64,000 nt of DNA, taken from Pontiella sulfatireligans. Lineage in GTDB: Bacteria > Verrucomicrobiota > Kiritimatiellia > Kiritimatiellales > Pontiellaceae. Positions 45,071 through 53,819 of this stretch are shown piece after piece (position 1 is the first letter of the stretch; the number at the start of each line of letters is the position of its first letter). Location of the stretch: positions 186,001 to 250,000 of the forward strand of contig NZ_CAAHFH010000001.1 in NCBI RefSeq assembly GCF_900890705.1. Reading direction: 5' to 3'. Below the pieces are notes generated by a model. It was given only the letters and a program-made list of their open reading frames with translations. It searched no databases and had not been told where the DNA came from. Position numbers and translations under genes: made by a program.

Positions 45071-45091
45071 CTCCATATCCGAGATATGGAG
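45071..45091. promoter_or_regulatory. perfect inverted repeat CTCCATATC-CGA-GATATGGAG
   Basis: Two 9-bp arms (45071-45079 and 45083-45091) are exactly complementary around CGA. Another CCATATC half-site lies directly upstream (45064-45070). It lies in the 374-bp gap between the divergent corA and glycosyltransferase operon, ~245 bp before the GTG start at 45337. The size and symmetry suit a dimeric regulator's operator. The rest of the gap shows no gene. Confidence 0.55.
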
Positions 45092-45336
45092 AATAGATTA
45101 GTCAGATCCATATAGATTTGATAAATTGGGTGGATTGCATACCAAAAAACGAGTGTTGGCTATGTGGAAGCTTGTTTAATTCGATGATCCTCCAACGTTG
45201 GCGTTGATCATTGTCGCATACTTGAGCGACATGATGCTGATGCATCCAAAGATTCGCTGGCTAATGACATCCTTCTGCTGCCGGAACAATTCTGATCTTG
45301 ATCAGATTCGCAACCAAACATGATCGGAGATAAACA

Positions 45337-47610
45337 GTGAAAAAAAATTCAAGTTCGACAATTAATCGAGTGGCTTTTGTGGGAAATTATCTACCACGGA
45401 AGTGTGGCATTGCCACCTTTACTACCGACTTGTGCGAGGCGGTCGCAACAGCATACGCCGATACGATCACCTGCTTGGCCCTACCGGTTAACGACACCGA
45501 GACGGGCTACAGCTATCCGCCGCGTGTGCGATTCGAATTGTCGGAAAAGGATATTGAATCCTATCGCCGTGCCGCGGATTTCCTCAACATCAACAACGTG
45601 GATGTGGTCTGCCTTCAGCATGAGTATGGTATCTACGGTGGCGCCGCTGGCAGTCATATTCTAACACTTTTGCGTGAGTTGCGTATGCCAGTCGTCACAA
45701 CACTACATACCATTTTGGAAAAACCGCTACCGGAACAGCTACAAGTACTCAAAGAAGTGGCGGCGCTCTCCGACCGGCTCGTCACCATGAGCCGACGCGG
45801 CGTGGAGTTTCTGAAGGACATTTACGGCGTGCCACCGGAAAAAATCGACTTCATTCACCACGGCGTGCCAGATGTTCCGTTTGCCGACCCCAACTTTCAT
45901 AAGGATCTGTTTGGGGTGGAAGGAAAAAAGGTGCTGTTAAGCTTTGGACTGCTCTCTGCCAGCAAAGGAATCGAAACCGTGATTTCAGCCCTGCCAGCGA
46001 TTGTTGCCCGCCATCCAGAGGTCGTGTATATTGTTGTCGGCGCGACCCATCCCAACGTACTGAAGAATGAGGGTGAGCAGTATCGATTGTCGCTGCAACG
46101 TCTCGCTCAAAAGCTGGGTGTGGCCGGTAACGTGATTTTCCATAACAGCTTCGTTACCATCGAGGAACTGATTGAATTTATCAACGCGGCAGATATCTAC
46201 ATCACGCCCTACCTCAATGCGGCGCAGATCACTTCCGGCACACTGGCCTACACGATCGGTGCCGGCAAGGCCGTCGTTTCGACACCCTACTGGCACGCAG
46301 AGGAGCTGCTCGCCGACGGGCGCGGTGCGCTATTTCCATTCCGAGATTCTGCCGCATTGGCCGAACAGGTACTTGATCTGCTCGACCACGAATCCAAACG
46401 CCATGCCATGCGCAAGAAAGCCTACCTGTTCGGTCGGGAAATGATCTGGCCCAAGGTCGCCCAGCAATATATGGAGAGCTTTGAGCAGGCTCGCAGCCAG
46501 CACCTTCTCACCGCTTCATCCAGCTATGCCGTCAAACCGCTAAACCAGCGTCCGGCCGACCTGCCAATGCTTAAGCTGAATCATTTGCGTCGCTTAACGG
46601 ATGACACTGGCATGATCCAGCACGCCAAATACATCGTACCCAATTATGCCGAAGGTTACTGCATTGACGACAATGCCCGTGCACTGATTGTCGGCATCAT
46701 GCTGGCGGAACTTGAACTAGGCAACGGCCAGTCGTTAGAGTTGTCGTCGCGTTACCTCGCCTTTATCGCCTATGCCTTCAATCCAAAAACCGAACGCTTT
46801 CGTAATTTTATGGATTACCAACGCAATTGGCTGGAAACGAGCGGCTCGGACGACAGTCAGGGTCGTACGCTCTGGGCGCTGGGAACCGTAATGGGCCGTT
46901 CCACTCTCTCATCCTTGCGCGGCATCGCCAGTGGTCTCTTTGAACAGGCAATTCCCTCCATTCTTGCCATCAAAAGCCCGCGTGCCTGGGCCTTTGCCCT
47001 GATCGGCATTCACGAATATTTGCGGCGTTTCGAGGGCGACCGATTGGTGAACCAAATTCGTGATCAATTGGCAGACCGTCTGGTTGAATTGTATCACGCC
47101 AATCGCTCGGATGAATGGCGCTGGTTCGAAGATCGCCTAACCTATTGCAATGCCGTGCTGCCGCACGCCATGCTCATGTGCGGCCAATGGATCCCCAATT
47201 CCGACCTGACCGAGATCGGACTCGAGTCGCTTCATTGGTTAACCGACATGCAACGGTCCGACGATCATTTCTCGCCGATCGGCTCTAACGGCTTCTATGT
47301 AAAAGGGGGCGAGCGAGCCCGCTTCGATCAGCAACCGGTCGAGGCGCATGCCATGGCCTCCGCCTCTCTTGAAGCCTATCGCTGTACCGGCGATGTCTAT
47401 TGGCTGAACGAGGCTCGCCGCACCTTCGATTGGTTCCTCGGCAACAACGACCTTGGCATTTCACTGTACGACCACACCTCTGGCGGATGCCGCGATGGTC
47501 TACACCCCGACCGACCCAATGAAAATCAAGGAGCGGAATCCACCCTCGCCTTTATCCAAACCCTGCTCGAACTGCGCCTGGCGGAAAATTCCATCCCAGA
47601 CACCCACTAA
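45337..47610 (+). CDS. GT4 glycosyltransferase fused to an alpha/alpha-barrel-like C-terminal domain
   Basis: 757 residues from GTG 45337, 6 bp after GGAGA. Residues ~1-385 are a GT-B fold GT4 enzyme: VAFVGNYLPRKCGIATFTTD, DVVCLQHEYGIYGG, KKVLLSFGLLSASKGIETVI, and the donor-site region INAADIYITPYLNAAQITSG. Residues ~400-757 form a helical domain with repeated helix pairs and motifs GYCIDDNARALIVGIMLAEL, DEWRWFEDRLTYCNAVLPHA, RFDQQPVEAHAMASASLEAY and NENQGAESTLAFIQTLLELR, resembling an (alpha/alpha)6 glycan-active barrel. No signal peptide. It heads a four-gene operon with a GT4 and two GH130 genes. Confidence 0.8.
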   Translation: MKKNSSSTINRVAFVGNYLPRKCGIATFTTDLCEAVATAYADTITCLALPVNDTETGYSYPPRVRFELSEKDIESYRRAADFLNINNVDVVCLQHEYGIYGGAAGSHILTLLRELRMPVVTTLHTILEKPLPEQLQVLKEVAALSDRLVTMSRRGVEFLKDIYGVPPEKIDFIHHGVPDVPFADPNFHKDLFGVEGKKVLLSFGLLSASKGIETVISALPAIVARHPEVVYIVVGATHPNVLKNEGEQYRLSLQRLAQKLGVAGNVIFHNSFVTIEELIEFINAADIYITPYLNAAQITSGTLAYTIGAGKAVVSTPYWHAEELLADGRGALFPFRDSAALAEQVLDLLDHESKRHAMRKKAYLFGREMIWPKVAQQYMESFEQARSQHLLTASSSYAVKPLNQRPADLPMLKLNHLRRLTDDTGMIQHAKYIVPNYAEGYCIDDNARALIVGIMLAELELGNGQSLELSSRYLAFIAYAFNPKTERFRNFMDYQRNWLETSGSDDSQGRTLWALGTVMGRSTLSSLRGIASGLFEQAIPSILAIKSPRAWAFALIGIHEYLRRFEGDRLVNQIRDQLADRLVELYHANRSDEWRWFEDRLTYCNAVLPHAMLMCGQWIPNSDLTEIGLESLHWLTDMQRSDDHFSPIGSNGFYVKGGERARFDQQPVEAHAMASASLEAYRCTGDVYWLNEARRTFDWFLGNNDLGISLYDHTSGGCRDGLHPDRPNENQGAESTLAFIQTLLELRLAENSIPDTH

Positions 47611-47625
47611 CCTAAGGAAATCCCG

Positions 47626-48642
47626 ATGAAAATTGCCATGCTGGCTCCCATTGCCTGGCGCACCCCGCCACTTCATTATGGACCGTGGGAAAGCGTCGTC
47701 TCGCTTTTGACCGAGGGATTGGTTGCGCGCGGGATCGACGTCACTCTGTTTGCCACCGGCGATTCGGAAACCGGCGGGACGCTGCGCTCGGTCTGCGCGC
47801 AGGGCTATGAGGAGGACCGCAACATCATTCCCAAGGTATGGGAAGGCCTGCATATTTCCGAAGTGTTTGAGCACGCAGACGAATTCGATCTCATTCACAA
47901 CCACTTCGATTTTCTGCCGCTTACCTATTCCGCCCTGGTTTCCACCCCAGTCATCACCACGATCCATGGTTTTTCCTCGCCCGGCATTTTGCCCGTTTAT
48001 GAAAAATACAACCGGCGCACGGCATACGTCGCCATCAGCGATTCCGACCGTGCGGCTAAACTCGATTATATCGCCACCATCCATCATGGCATCGACCTTA
48101 AACACTTTGATTTTCGAGCACAACCCGACGACTATTTACTCTTCTTTGGCCGCATCCATCCCGAAAAAGGAGCCAAGGAAGCCATTGCCATTGCACGCGC
48201 CTGCCAGAAGCCGCTCATTCTTGCAGGAATTATTCAGGACGATGCCTACTTCAAACAATACGTCGAATCCGAACTGAAAGAGGGCCAAGTGGACTATGTG
48301 GGCAACGTAGGGCCTGTGCGCCGCAACCAGCTGCTCGGTGGTGCCTCCGCGTTGCTGCATCCGATTTCGTTCAACGAACCCTTCGGCCTTTCTATCATCG
48401 AAGCGATGGCCTGCGGCACGCCGACCATTGCCTTCAATCGGGGCAGCATGCCGGAGTTGATCGAACATGGGCAAAACGGTTTTTTGGTGAACACGAGCGC
48501 CGAAGCCGTCGAATGCGTTGCGCAGATTGCAACCATTGACCGGACTCAGTGCCGCCAAACGGTGGAGGAACGCTTCACCGCCGATCGCATGGCTGAACAA
48601 TATATCGACGTGTACAAACAGATCCTCAAAATGGAAATGTAG
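47626..48642 (+). CDS. GT4-family glycosyltransferase
   Basis: 338 residues; ATG 47626 follows TAAGGAAA. N-terminal Rossmann domain: MKIAMLAPIAWRTPPLHYGP (with the Gly-rich acceptor side) and FDLIHNHFDFLPLTYSALVS. C-terminal domain: YLLFFGRIHPEKGAKEAIAI and the nucleotide-sugar site LHPISFNEPFGLSIIEAMAC then GTPTIAFNRGSMPELIEHG (the EPFGLSxxEAMA motif). The short length and wording are as in GT4 enzymes that sit beside GH130 genes in other bacteria. Donor unknown; GDP-mannose is a reasonable guess from the GH130 neighbours. Confidence 0.88.
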   Translation: MKIAMLAPIAWRTPPLHYGPWESVVSLLTEGLVARGIDVTLFATGDSETGGTLRSVCAQGYEEDRNIIPKVWEGLHISEVFEHADEFDLIHNHFDFLPLTYSALVSTPVITTIHGFSSPGILPVYEKYNRRTAYVAISDSDRAAKLDYIATIHHGIDLKHFDFRAQPDDYLLFFGRIHPEKGAKEAIAIARACQKPLILAGIIQDDAYFKQYVESELKEGQVDYVGNVGPVRRNQLLGGASALLHPISFNEPFGLSIIEAMACGTPTIAFNRGSMPELIEHGQNGFLVNTSAEAVECVAQIATIDRTQCRQTVEERFTADRMAEQYIDVYKQILKMEM

Positions 48643-48643
48643 A

Positions 48644-49591
48644 ATGAAAACAACACAGAATGCCACCCTGGTTCAACGCTGCAAAAAGAACCCGATTCTA
48701 ACGCGGGACGATGTGCCGTATCCCGTCGGCACCGTCCACAATGCCGGCATCGTCAAGCACGACGACCGCTACATCATGCTGTTTCGGTCACATATTCACA
48801 ACGGCCGTTCCATCATCGGCAAAGCGGAAAGTCGAGATGGCTTTGAGTTCACGGTTGATCCCGCGCCCTTTCTCACGCCGGCGACCGAAGGCGTGTTTGC
48901 CGAATACGAGGCATTCGGAGTCGAGGATCTGCGTATCACGCCGATCGAGGGCGAATATTTACTGACCTACAGCGCCTATTCCCGCTATGGGGTCCGCATC
49001 GCTCTGGCCCGAACAAAAGATTTCACCTCCATCGAACGCGTGGCACTGATCACTCAGGCCGACCTACGCAACGTCGTCATCTTTCCTGAAAAAATTGGGG
49101 GCCGCTATGTGAGACTGGATCGTCCTCATTCCGAAATCATGCCGTGGTCGATCTGGATTTCGTATTCCCCCGACCTTGTGCACTGGGGCGACTCGCGAAT
49201 GCTCATCAAGCCGGAGCAATATCATTGGGACGAAATGAAGGTAGGCCCCGGTGCGCCGCCATTCAAAACCGACTCAGGCTGGCTGAGCATCTATCACGGT
49301 GTGTTTAAAACCATGTCCGGTGTCGTTTATCGCCTTGGCGTGGCGCTGCACGATCTCGAAGATCCTGCCAAACTGATCGGAGTGGCTGACCGCTGGATTT
49401 TACAACCCGAAGATCCATGGGAAATCAGCGGCTATGTGCCCAATGTGGTCTTTACCTGCGGGGCGGTGCCCGAAGATGACGGCACGGTGAAAATTTACTG
49501 GGGCGGCGCGGATACCGTTATGTGCGTGGGCACGGCGATCATTGCCGAGCTCGTTCAACTCTGTCTCGACGACCCGCGTGAACCCTGTTAA
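48644..49591 (+). CDS. GH130-family beta-mannoside phosphorylase-like protein
   Basis: 315 residues from ATG 48644, 1 bp after the GT4 stop. The five-bladed propeller is clear: YPVGTVHNAGIVKHDDRYIM then LFRSHIHNGRSIIGKAESRD. The catalytic Asp region is EAFGVEDLRITPIEGEYLLT then YSAYSRYGV, followed by RYVRLDRPHSEIMPWSIWIS, KVGPGAPPFKTDSGWLSIYH and ISGYVPNVVFTCGAV. GH130 enzymes cleave beta-mannosides by phosphorolysis to mannose-1-phosphate, a few by hydrolysis. Cytoplasmic, no signal peptide. Confidence 0.9.
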   Translation: MKTTQNATLVQRCKKNPILTRDDVPYPVGTVHNAGIVKHDDRYIMLFRSHIHNGRSIIGKAESRDGFEFTVDPAPFLTPATEGVFAEYEAFGVEDLRITPIEGEYLLTYSAYSRYGVRIALARTKDFTSIERVALITQADLRNVVIFPEKIGGRYVRLDRPHSEIMPWSIWISYSPDLVHWGDSRMLIKPEQYHWDEMKVGPGAPPFKTDSGWLSIYHGVFKTMSGVVYRLGVALHDLEDPAKLIGVADRWILQPEDPWEISGYVPNVVFTCGAVPEDDGTVKIYWGGADTVMCVGTAIIAELVQLCLDDPREPC

Positions 49592-49603
49592 GGAGGAGCT
49601 GCC

Positions 49604-51064
49604 ATGAACCCGAAAGTAAAACGCAAAAGCGAACGCATCCTCGGCGACCCCAGACGGGTCATCGCCCGTCCGAATCTGCCGGGCAGTCCCGAGCGCATTG
49701 AACGAATCATGCAGCGCGTCATTGCGCTGCCCGAAGAAACCGCCGCCGCCCTGCTGGAGCAGGTGATGCTCGACTTCGCCGGCCGCCACCGCGACATCGA
49801 CCATATCTTCATGAGCCACCTCAAGGCAGTAAAGGACCACTTGCCCCGCGGCACCCTCCTCAGCGGAACCCAGCACAAGCTGCTCGGGGCCTATTTCACC
49901 ATGGAATATTCCATCGAATCGGCTGCGCTGTTCAATCCCTCGATCGTTCCGCATCCCGACCAAAGCGGGCTGAATGCGGGAGAGTTGCGCTTCATTCTGA
50001 GCCTGCGCGCCACCGGCGAAGGGCATATTTCTTCGATCGTGTTCCGCAGCGGCATTCTCAACGCCGAAAACCTGCTGGCCTTCGATCCCATCAGCGACTA
50101 TGTCGAAACGCCCGCGCTGCATCTGGATGCCGATTACGACCGCCATCTCTTCGAGCTCAAGCTCAACGAAATGGAAGCCTGCAACGAAACGACCGCCTGG
50201 GTGCTCGACCAGCTGCCGGACAACTTCACCTATGCCGAATTGGAGGAAACCGTGGCCGATTTCCGGGAGGAACACTGCCCCTGCGGCGCGCAGCAGAACG
50301 AGGCGCTGGAGCTGATCGACTGGCTGGCCCACTCCAACTATGAAACCACGTTTCGTGCCGAATTCCCGCTCTCCGAACGCGTCATCTTCCCCGTCTCGAA
50401 AAATGAAAGCAGCGGCATCGAGGATGCCCGCTTTGTGCGTTTTACCGATGACGATGGCGAGGTCACCTATTATGCGACCTACACCGCCTACAACGGCTTC
50501 AGTATTCTGCCGCAGCTGATCGAAACCAAGGATTTCGTCACCTTCAACGTTATCACACTCAACGGGCGGGCCGTGCATAACAAGGGGATGGCGCTATTTC
50601 CGCACAAGATCAACGGGCGCTACGTCATGCTCTCGCGCCAGGACGGCGAAAACAACCACATCATGTTTTCCGACCACCTGCATTTCTGGCAGGAGTCCGC
50701 AATCATCCAAGAGCCGGAACGCCCCTGGGAATTCATCCAGGTGGGCAACTGCGGCTCGCCGCTGGAAACCGAAGCCGGCTGGCTGGTGCTCACCCACGGG
50801 GTCGGCCCCATGCGCCAATACTGCATCGGCGCAATGCTGCTCGACCTTGAAAACCCGGCCAAGGTCATTGCCCGGCTCGAGGAGCCGCTGCTAACCCCGC
50901 ACGAGCAGGAGCGCGAGGGCTATGTCCCCAACGTGGTCTACAGCTGCGGCGCGATCATCCACAACAACGAACTGGTCATCCCCTACGCGATGTCGGACGT
51001 CCATTCCGGCATCGCCACCGTCGCCGTCGATGAGCTGATCGGTAGCATGCAACCTCTCGCATAA
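49604..51064 (+). CDS. GH130-family protein, long form
   Basis: 486 residues from ATG 49604 behind AAGGAGGAG. A helical N-terminal extension of ~130 residues (PERIERIMQRVIALPEETAA; GTQHKLLGAYFTMEYSIESA) precedes the propeller. Catalytic region: VSKNESSGIEDARFVRFTDD, YYATYTAYNGFSI; then HNKGMALFPHKINGRYVMLS, WEFIQVGNCGSPLETEAGWL and GYVPNVVYSCGAIIHNNELV. It is a distant relative of the preceding GH130, with a different acceptor side. The pair may act on different linkages or chain lengths. It ends the operon, 17 bp before a convergent gene. Confidence 0.88.
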   Translation: MNPKVKRKSERILGDPRRVIARPNLPGSPERIERIMQRVIALPEETAAALLEQVMLDFAGRHRDIDHIFMSHLKAVKDHLPRGTLLSGTQHKLLGAYFTMEYSIESAALFNPSIVPHPDQSGLNAGELRFILSLRATGEGHISSIVFRSGILNAENLLAFDPISDYVETPALHLDADYDRHLFELKLNEMEACNETTAWVLDQLPDNFTYAELEETVADFREEHCPCGAQQNEALELIDWLAHSNYETTFRAEFPLSERVIFPVSKNESSGIEDARFVRFTDDDGEVTYYATYTAYNGFSILPQLIETKDFVTFNVITLNGRAVHNKGMALFPHKINGRYVMLSRQDGENNHIMFSDHLHFWQESAIIQEPERPWEFIQVGNCGSPLETEAGWLVLTHGVGPMRQYCIGAMLLDLENPAKVIARLEEPLLTPHEQEREGYVPNVVYSCGAIIHNNELVIPYAMSDVHSGIATVAVDELIGSMQPLA

Positions 51065-51081
51065 GCGATTCCCTGTTTTTG

Positions 51082-51936
51082 CTACCACACCGGATTAAAG
51101 GCAAACCATTGGTCGGGATGGTTCCCAATGACCTCTTCCAGGACGGAGCGGATACGTCCCTGGATGTCGTCGATGGATCGGAATTGATCAGGGATGATGG
51201 GCGGATAGAGGCAAAACCGGAACGTCTCATCCGGTTCGCGCAGAATGAACGCCGGAAGGATCGGTGCACCGGTGCGGGCTGCGAGCACCGCGGGGCCCCG
51301 GGGCAGTCGCGCAGGCTTGCCGAAGAACGATGTTCGCCGCTGTTTGGCGGAAAAATCCAGGTCGCCCAGGAGCACGACGAGTTCGCCGCGTTTCAGGCAG
51401 GCGGACATGAAGCTTGCGCCTCCGCCCATTGGCAGGACGCTGATTCCCCGGTTCGCACGTCGAGACTCAAACAAGGCATCAAGCCGGGCGGAAGGCTGCG
51501 GGCGGACCACGGCGTTTATCCGGCATCCATACCGCTCCAATACATTTGCGCCCAGCTCCCAGCTGCCGAGATGGGCGGACAGGCCGATAATGCCCCTTTC
51601 CATGCTGCGGCACTGTTCGAGATACTCGATGTGCTCCACCTTTACCAATTGGTCCAGCGCCGCGGGAGACAGTCGGCCGAGTTGAAAGAAGTCGACCACG
51701 TACTTGCCGAAATTGTCAAAAGTGCTGCGCGCCATCTGCGCAAGCTCGCTGTCAGACATGGCGAGCCCCCGAGCTTCGAAAACAATACGAAGGTTCGCCG
51801 CCACGGCCCGGCGAATTACGTGGCGGTTGCGGTAGGCCCCGGCGGAGGCGGCTTTCGCTGCCGCGTACGCAACCCGACGTGGCAACACTGCGGTCAGCAG
51901 GCTGACGGTGCGGTAGAATAGTAATAATCCATTCAT
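51082..51936 (-). CDS. lysophospholipid/lipid A-type acyltransferase (LpxL/HtrB-like)
   Basis: 284 residues. The HX4E catalytic motif appears as GIIGLSAHLGSWELGANVLE, followed by INAVVRPQPSARLDALFESR, GELVVLLGDLDFSAKQRRTS and FFGKPARLPRGPAVLAARTG (the typical GxxxFFGxPAxxxxG region). The family transfers acyl chains to lipid A or, in related branches, phosphatidylinositol mannosides. An N-terminal hydrophobic segment anchors it at the membrane. Its start overlaps the upstream glycosyltransferase stop by 4 bp, so the two are coupled. Confidence 0.88.
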   Translation of the reverse strand: MNGLLLFYRTVSLLTAVLPRRVAYAAAKAASAGAYRNRHVIRRAVAANLRIVFEARGLAMSDSELAQMARSTFDNFGKYVVDFFQLGRLSPAALDQLVKVEHIEYLEQCRSMERGIIGLSAHLGSWELGANVLERYGCRINAVVRPQPSARLDALFESRRANRGISVLPMGGGASFMSACLKRGELVVLLGDLDFSAKQRRTSFFGKPARLPRGPAVLAARTGAPILPAFILREPDETFRFCLYPPIIPDQFRSIDDIQGRIRSVLEEVIGNHPDQWFAFNPVW

Positions 51937-53036
51937 GTGGATTCTTGTTCTGAAACGAGGTTGAGCACATGCCGGACAATCCGGTCGGCGGCGTCCGGAC
52001 GGGCCAGCGCCAGTGCCTTGTCCCGCATCATTATTAGAAGTTTCCGGTTGTTCAGCAGGGTCGTGACGCTGCGGTTCACATCGTATTCGTTTCTGACATG
52101 CAGCGCGGCGCCATGGTGCACCAGGACTTCGGCGTTGCCCTTTTCTTGACCCGGCAGGGGACGCACAAGAAGGAGTGGAACACCGGCACAGATGGCCTCC
52201 GCCAACGTCACGCCCCCGGGTTTGGTGATCATGAGATCCGATCGGTGCATCAGTTCAACCGCATTGCGGACATAGCCCCTGATCCGAATTCGATGCTGAA
52301 AGCTCTGCCGGCACCGCATGAGGCGCTTCCGCAGGTGCCGGTTTGTGCCGCACACCACATCGATTGTGAAGTCGTTGGGGCAGCGATCGAGTCTTTTTAT
52401 CGTTCGGCAGCGAATACCCAGTGCCCGTCCGCCCCCCATCACGAGTACACGTCCTTTTTCGAGGGGCCCGCCGAGAGCGGCCGTTGCCGGAACCGGGATG
52501 CCGAAGACGCAAATCCGGCTCTCATTGACGCCCAGCCATATGAGCCGGGCGGCCGCGGAATCCGTCGGCACGACATACCGAGGGTTAGTGCCGTTGTTCA
52601 TGACCCAGAAGCGGTGCGGCACGAAGTCGGTGGTCACGCCAAGCAACGGGATCCGGCTGGCTTGGCGGGCGGCAAACGAGGCGATCACGGCAAAGGGATA
52701 GGCCTGCGTGCAAACGACCGCATCCGGATTGAACTCCGCCATCAGCCGTTGGAGCGACTCGCTCTTGCCCTTCTGCACGAGTTGCCGCAGCCTCCGCGTC
52801 AGACGCTCGACCCAGAAGTTGTCGTAGAGCGCCTCCCACAGCTCCGGCGTCCGCCGGATGGTGGTCATGTACATGCGTTCGATGATTTTCCCCCACTTGG
52901 GATGCAGGTGGGCCAGCAGATCAACGCACCGCGTTTCGACATCCGGACACTGTTTGCGGAAAGCCGTCTCAAGGTAGCGGGCCGCCGTATGATGGCCGCT
53001 GTTGCGGACGATGTAGAGAATCAGTACCCGTGTCAT
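51933..53036 (-). CDS. MGDG-synthase/MurG-like glycosyltransferase
   Basis: 367 residues. N-terminal MGDG_synth-type domain: LILYIVRNSGHHTAARYLET (the SGHHxAA motif), DAVVCTQAYPFAVIASFAAR, PLLGVTTDFVPHRFWVMNNG. C-terminal GT28-type domain: ELMHRSDLMITKPGGVTLAE then AICAGVPLLLVRPLPGQEKG, with the KPGG and PGQE signatures. Members transfer a sugar from a nucleotide donor to diacylglycerol or a lipid carrier at the cytoplasmic membrane face. The coupled acyltransferase suggests they build one glycolipid. Confidence 0.88.
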   Translation of the reverse strand: MTRVLILYIVRNSGHHTAARYLETAFRKQCPDVETRCVDLLAHLHPKWGKIIERMYMTTIRRTPELWEALYDNFWVERLTRRLRQLVQKGKSESLQRLMAEFNPDAVVCTQAYPFAVIASFAARQASRIPLLGVTTDFVPHRFWVMNNGTNPRYVVPTDSAAARLIWLGVNESRICVFGIPVPATAALGGPLEKGRVLVMGGGRALGIRCRTIKRLDRCPNDFTIDVVCGTNRHLRKRLMRCRQSFQHRIRIRGYVRNAVELMHRSDLMITKPGGVTLAEAICAGVPLLLVRPLPGQEKGNAEVLVHHGAALHVRNEYDVNRSVTTLLNNRKLLIMMRDKALALARPDAADRIVRHVLNLVSEQEST

Positions 53037-53139
53037 GCCGTACTCCCTTGAGTTTTTCTCTGAACCGACGCACTCAACCGGTCATATATGAAGCATAGAC
53101 TTCGGCTTCCGGAATCGGAAGTGCGAAATTCGGAGCCTG

Positions 53140-53807
53140 CCATCTGCCGCAATCTTACCACTTCCCCCTCACGCCTGAAGCGTTTGCCGCCGATAACATA
53201 GCGATGCCTCTTGTTTTCGAGCCGATCCAGAAACGGTCCGTCGCCATCCAGACTATCCATCATCACGAGCACGCGTGAGCGCTATTGCAGTGGCGTAACC
53301 ACTCGGTCGAGTACATCGTCTAACGACGGATCCAGCGCACGCCGTTCTCCCTCGCCTTCTGCGCAAAGATGCCGAACCGCAATCATCGGCCCAAGCATCC
53401 ATGCGCCCCACATTAATCCGTTGCCTTTGTCGGTAATGTATTTGGTTCCTTCGCGTCGCGGGGAGCCTTCGAGCAGGCTTTCATCACCGAACAGCGGAAT
53501 AAATCCATGAGGGAGTTGAATATCTTCCGGCTCAACTCGCGTTAGAATCTTTCGAGTGCTATGGGCAATAATCTGATGCATGCCCCCGAGAACCGCTCCC
53601 TTGCCAAACCGTTCGAGATCTTCGCAGAATACTTTTTCACCGGGCAAATGATCGATCCCCATATCTCGAAGCAGAGCGTCATCCTGCCGGATCATCAATG
53701 ATCAGTTCTCTTGAATGGATTTTATGTGGTTTTTGCTTCGATGAATCTTTTTTGTTTGGCACCTTCGTTACCCGCAGTTGTGGTTTTTGGTACCCGAATT
53801 TTAGCAT
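53140..53807 (-). pseudogene. DDE transposase remnant with in-frame TAG (IS1380/IS4-like)
   Basis: On the minus strand one frame encodes DDALLRDMGIDHLPGEKVFC, LERFGKGAVLGGMHQIIAHS, PHGFIPLFGDESLLEGSPRR (likely first Asp), ends VVTPLQ-TAG at 53282-53284, and continues in the same frame as VLVMMDSLDGDGPFLDRLEN (likely second Asp) and KRHRYVIGGKRF before losing sense near 53140. A frameshift near 53690 separates it from the N-terminal peptide within the 125-bp repeat. The DDE-type spacing suggests IS1380 or IS4; the exact family is uncertain. Just beyond, GGCTTCCGGAATCGGAAG (53103-53120) is a small palindrome. Confidence 0.6.
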
Positions 53808-53816
53808 CTGCTTTGG
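53692..53816 (-). repeat. 125-bp repeat, copy B (5' end of the transposase remnant)
   Basis: Matches 18468-18592 in length and sequence with 8 differences by eye. On the minus strand it contains ATG (53805-53807) and a basic peptide MLKFGYQKPQLRVTKVPNKK. The transposase remnant follows directly. The outer boundary (TTTGG at 53812-53816) abuts an oxidoreductase fragment, so it is probably the end of the insertion sequence. Confidence 0.65.
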
Positions 53817-53819
53817 CAG

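Noticed and set aside
49400..50578. 392-codon minus-strand ORF opposite the GH130 genes
   Set aside because: It spans two forward genes and their gap and carries no motif.
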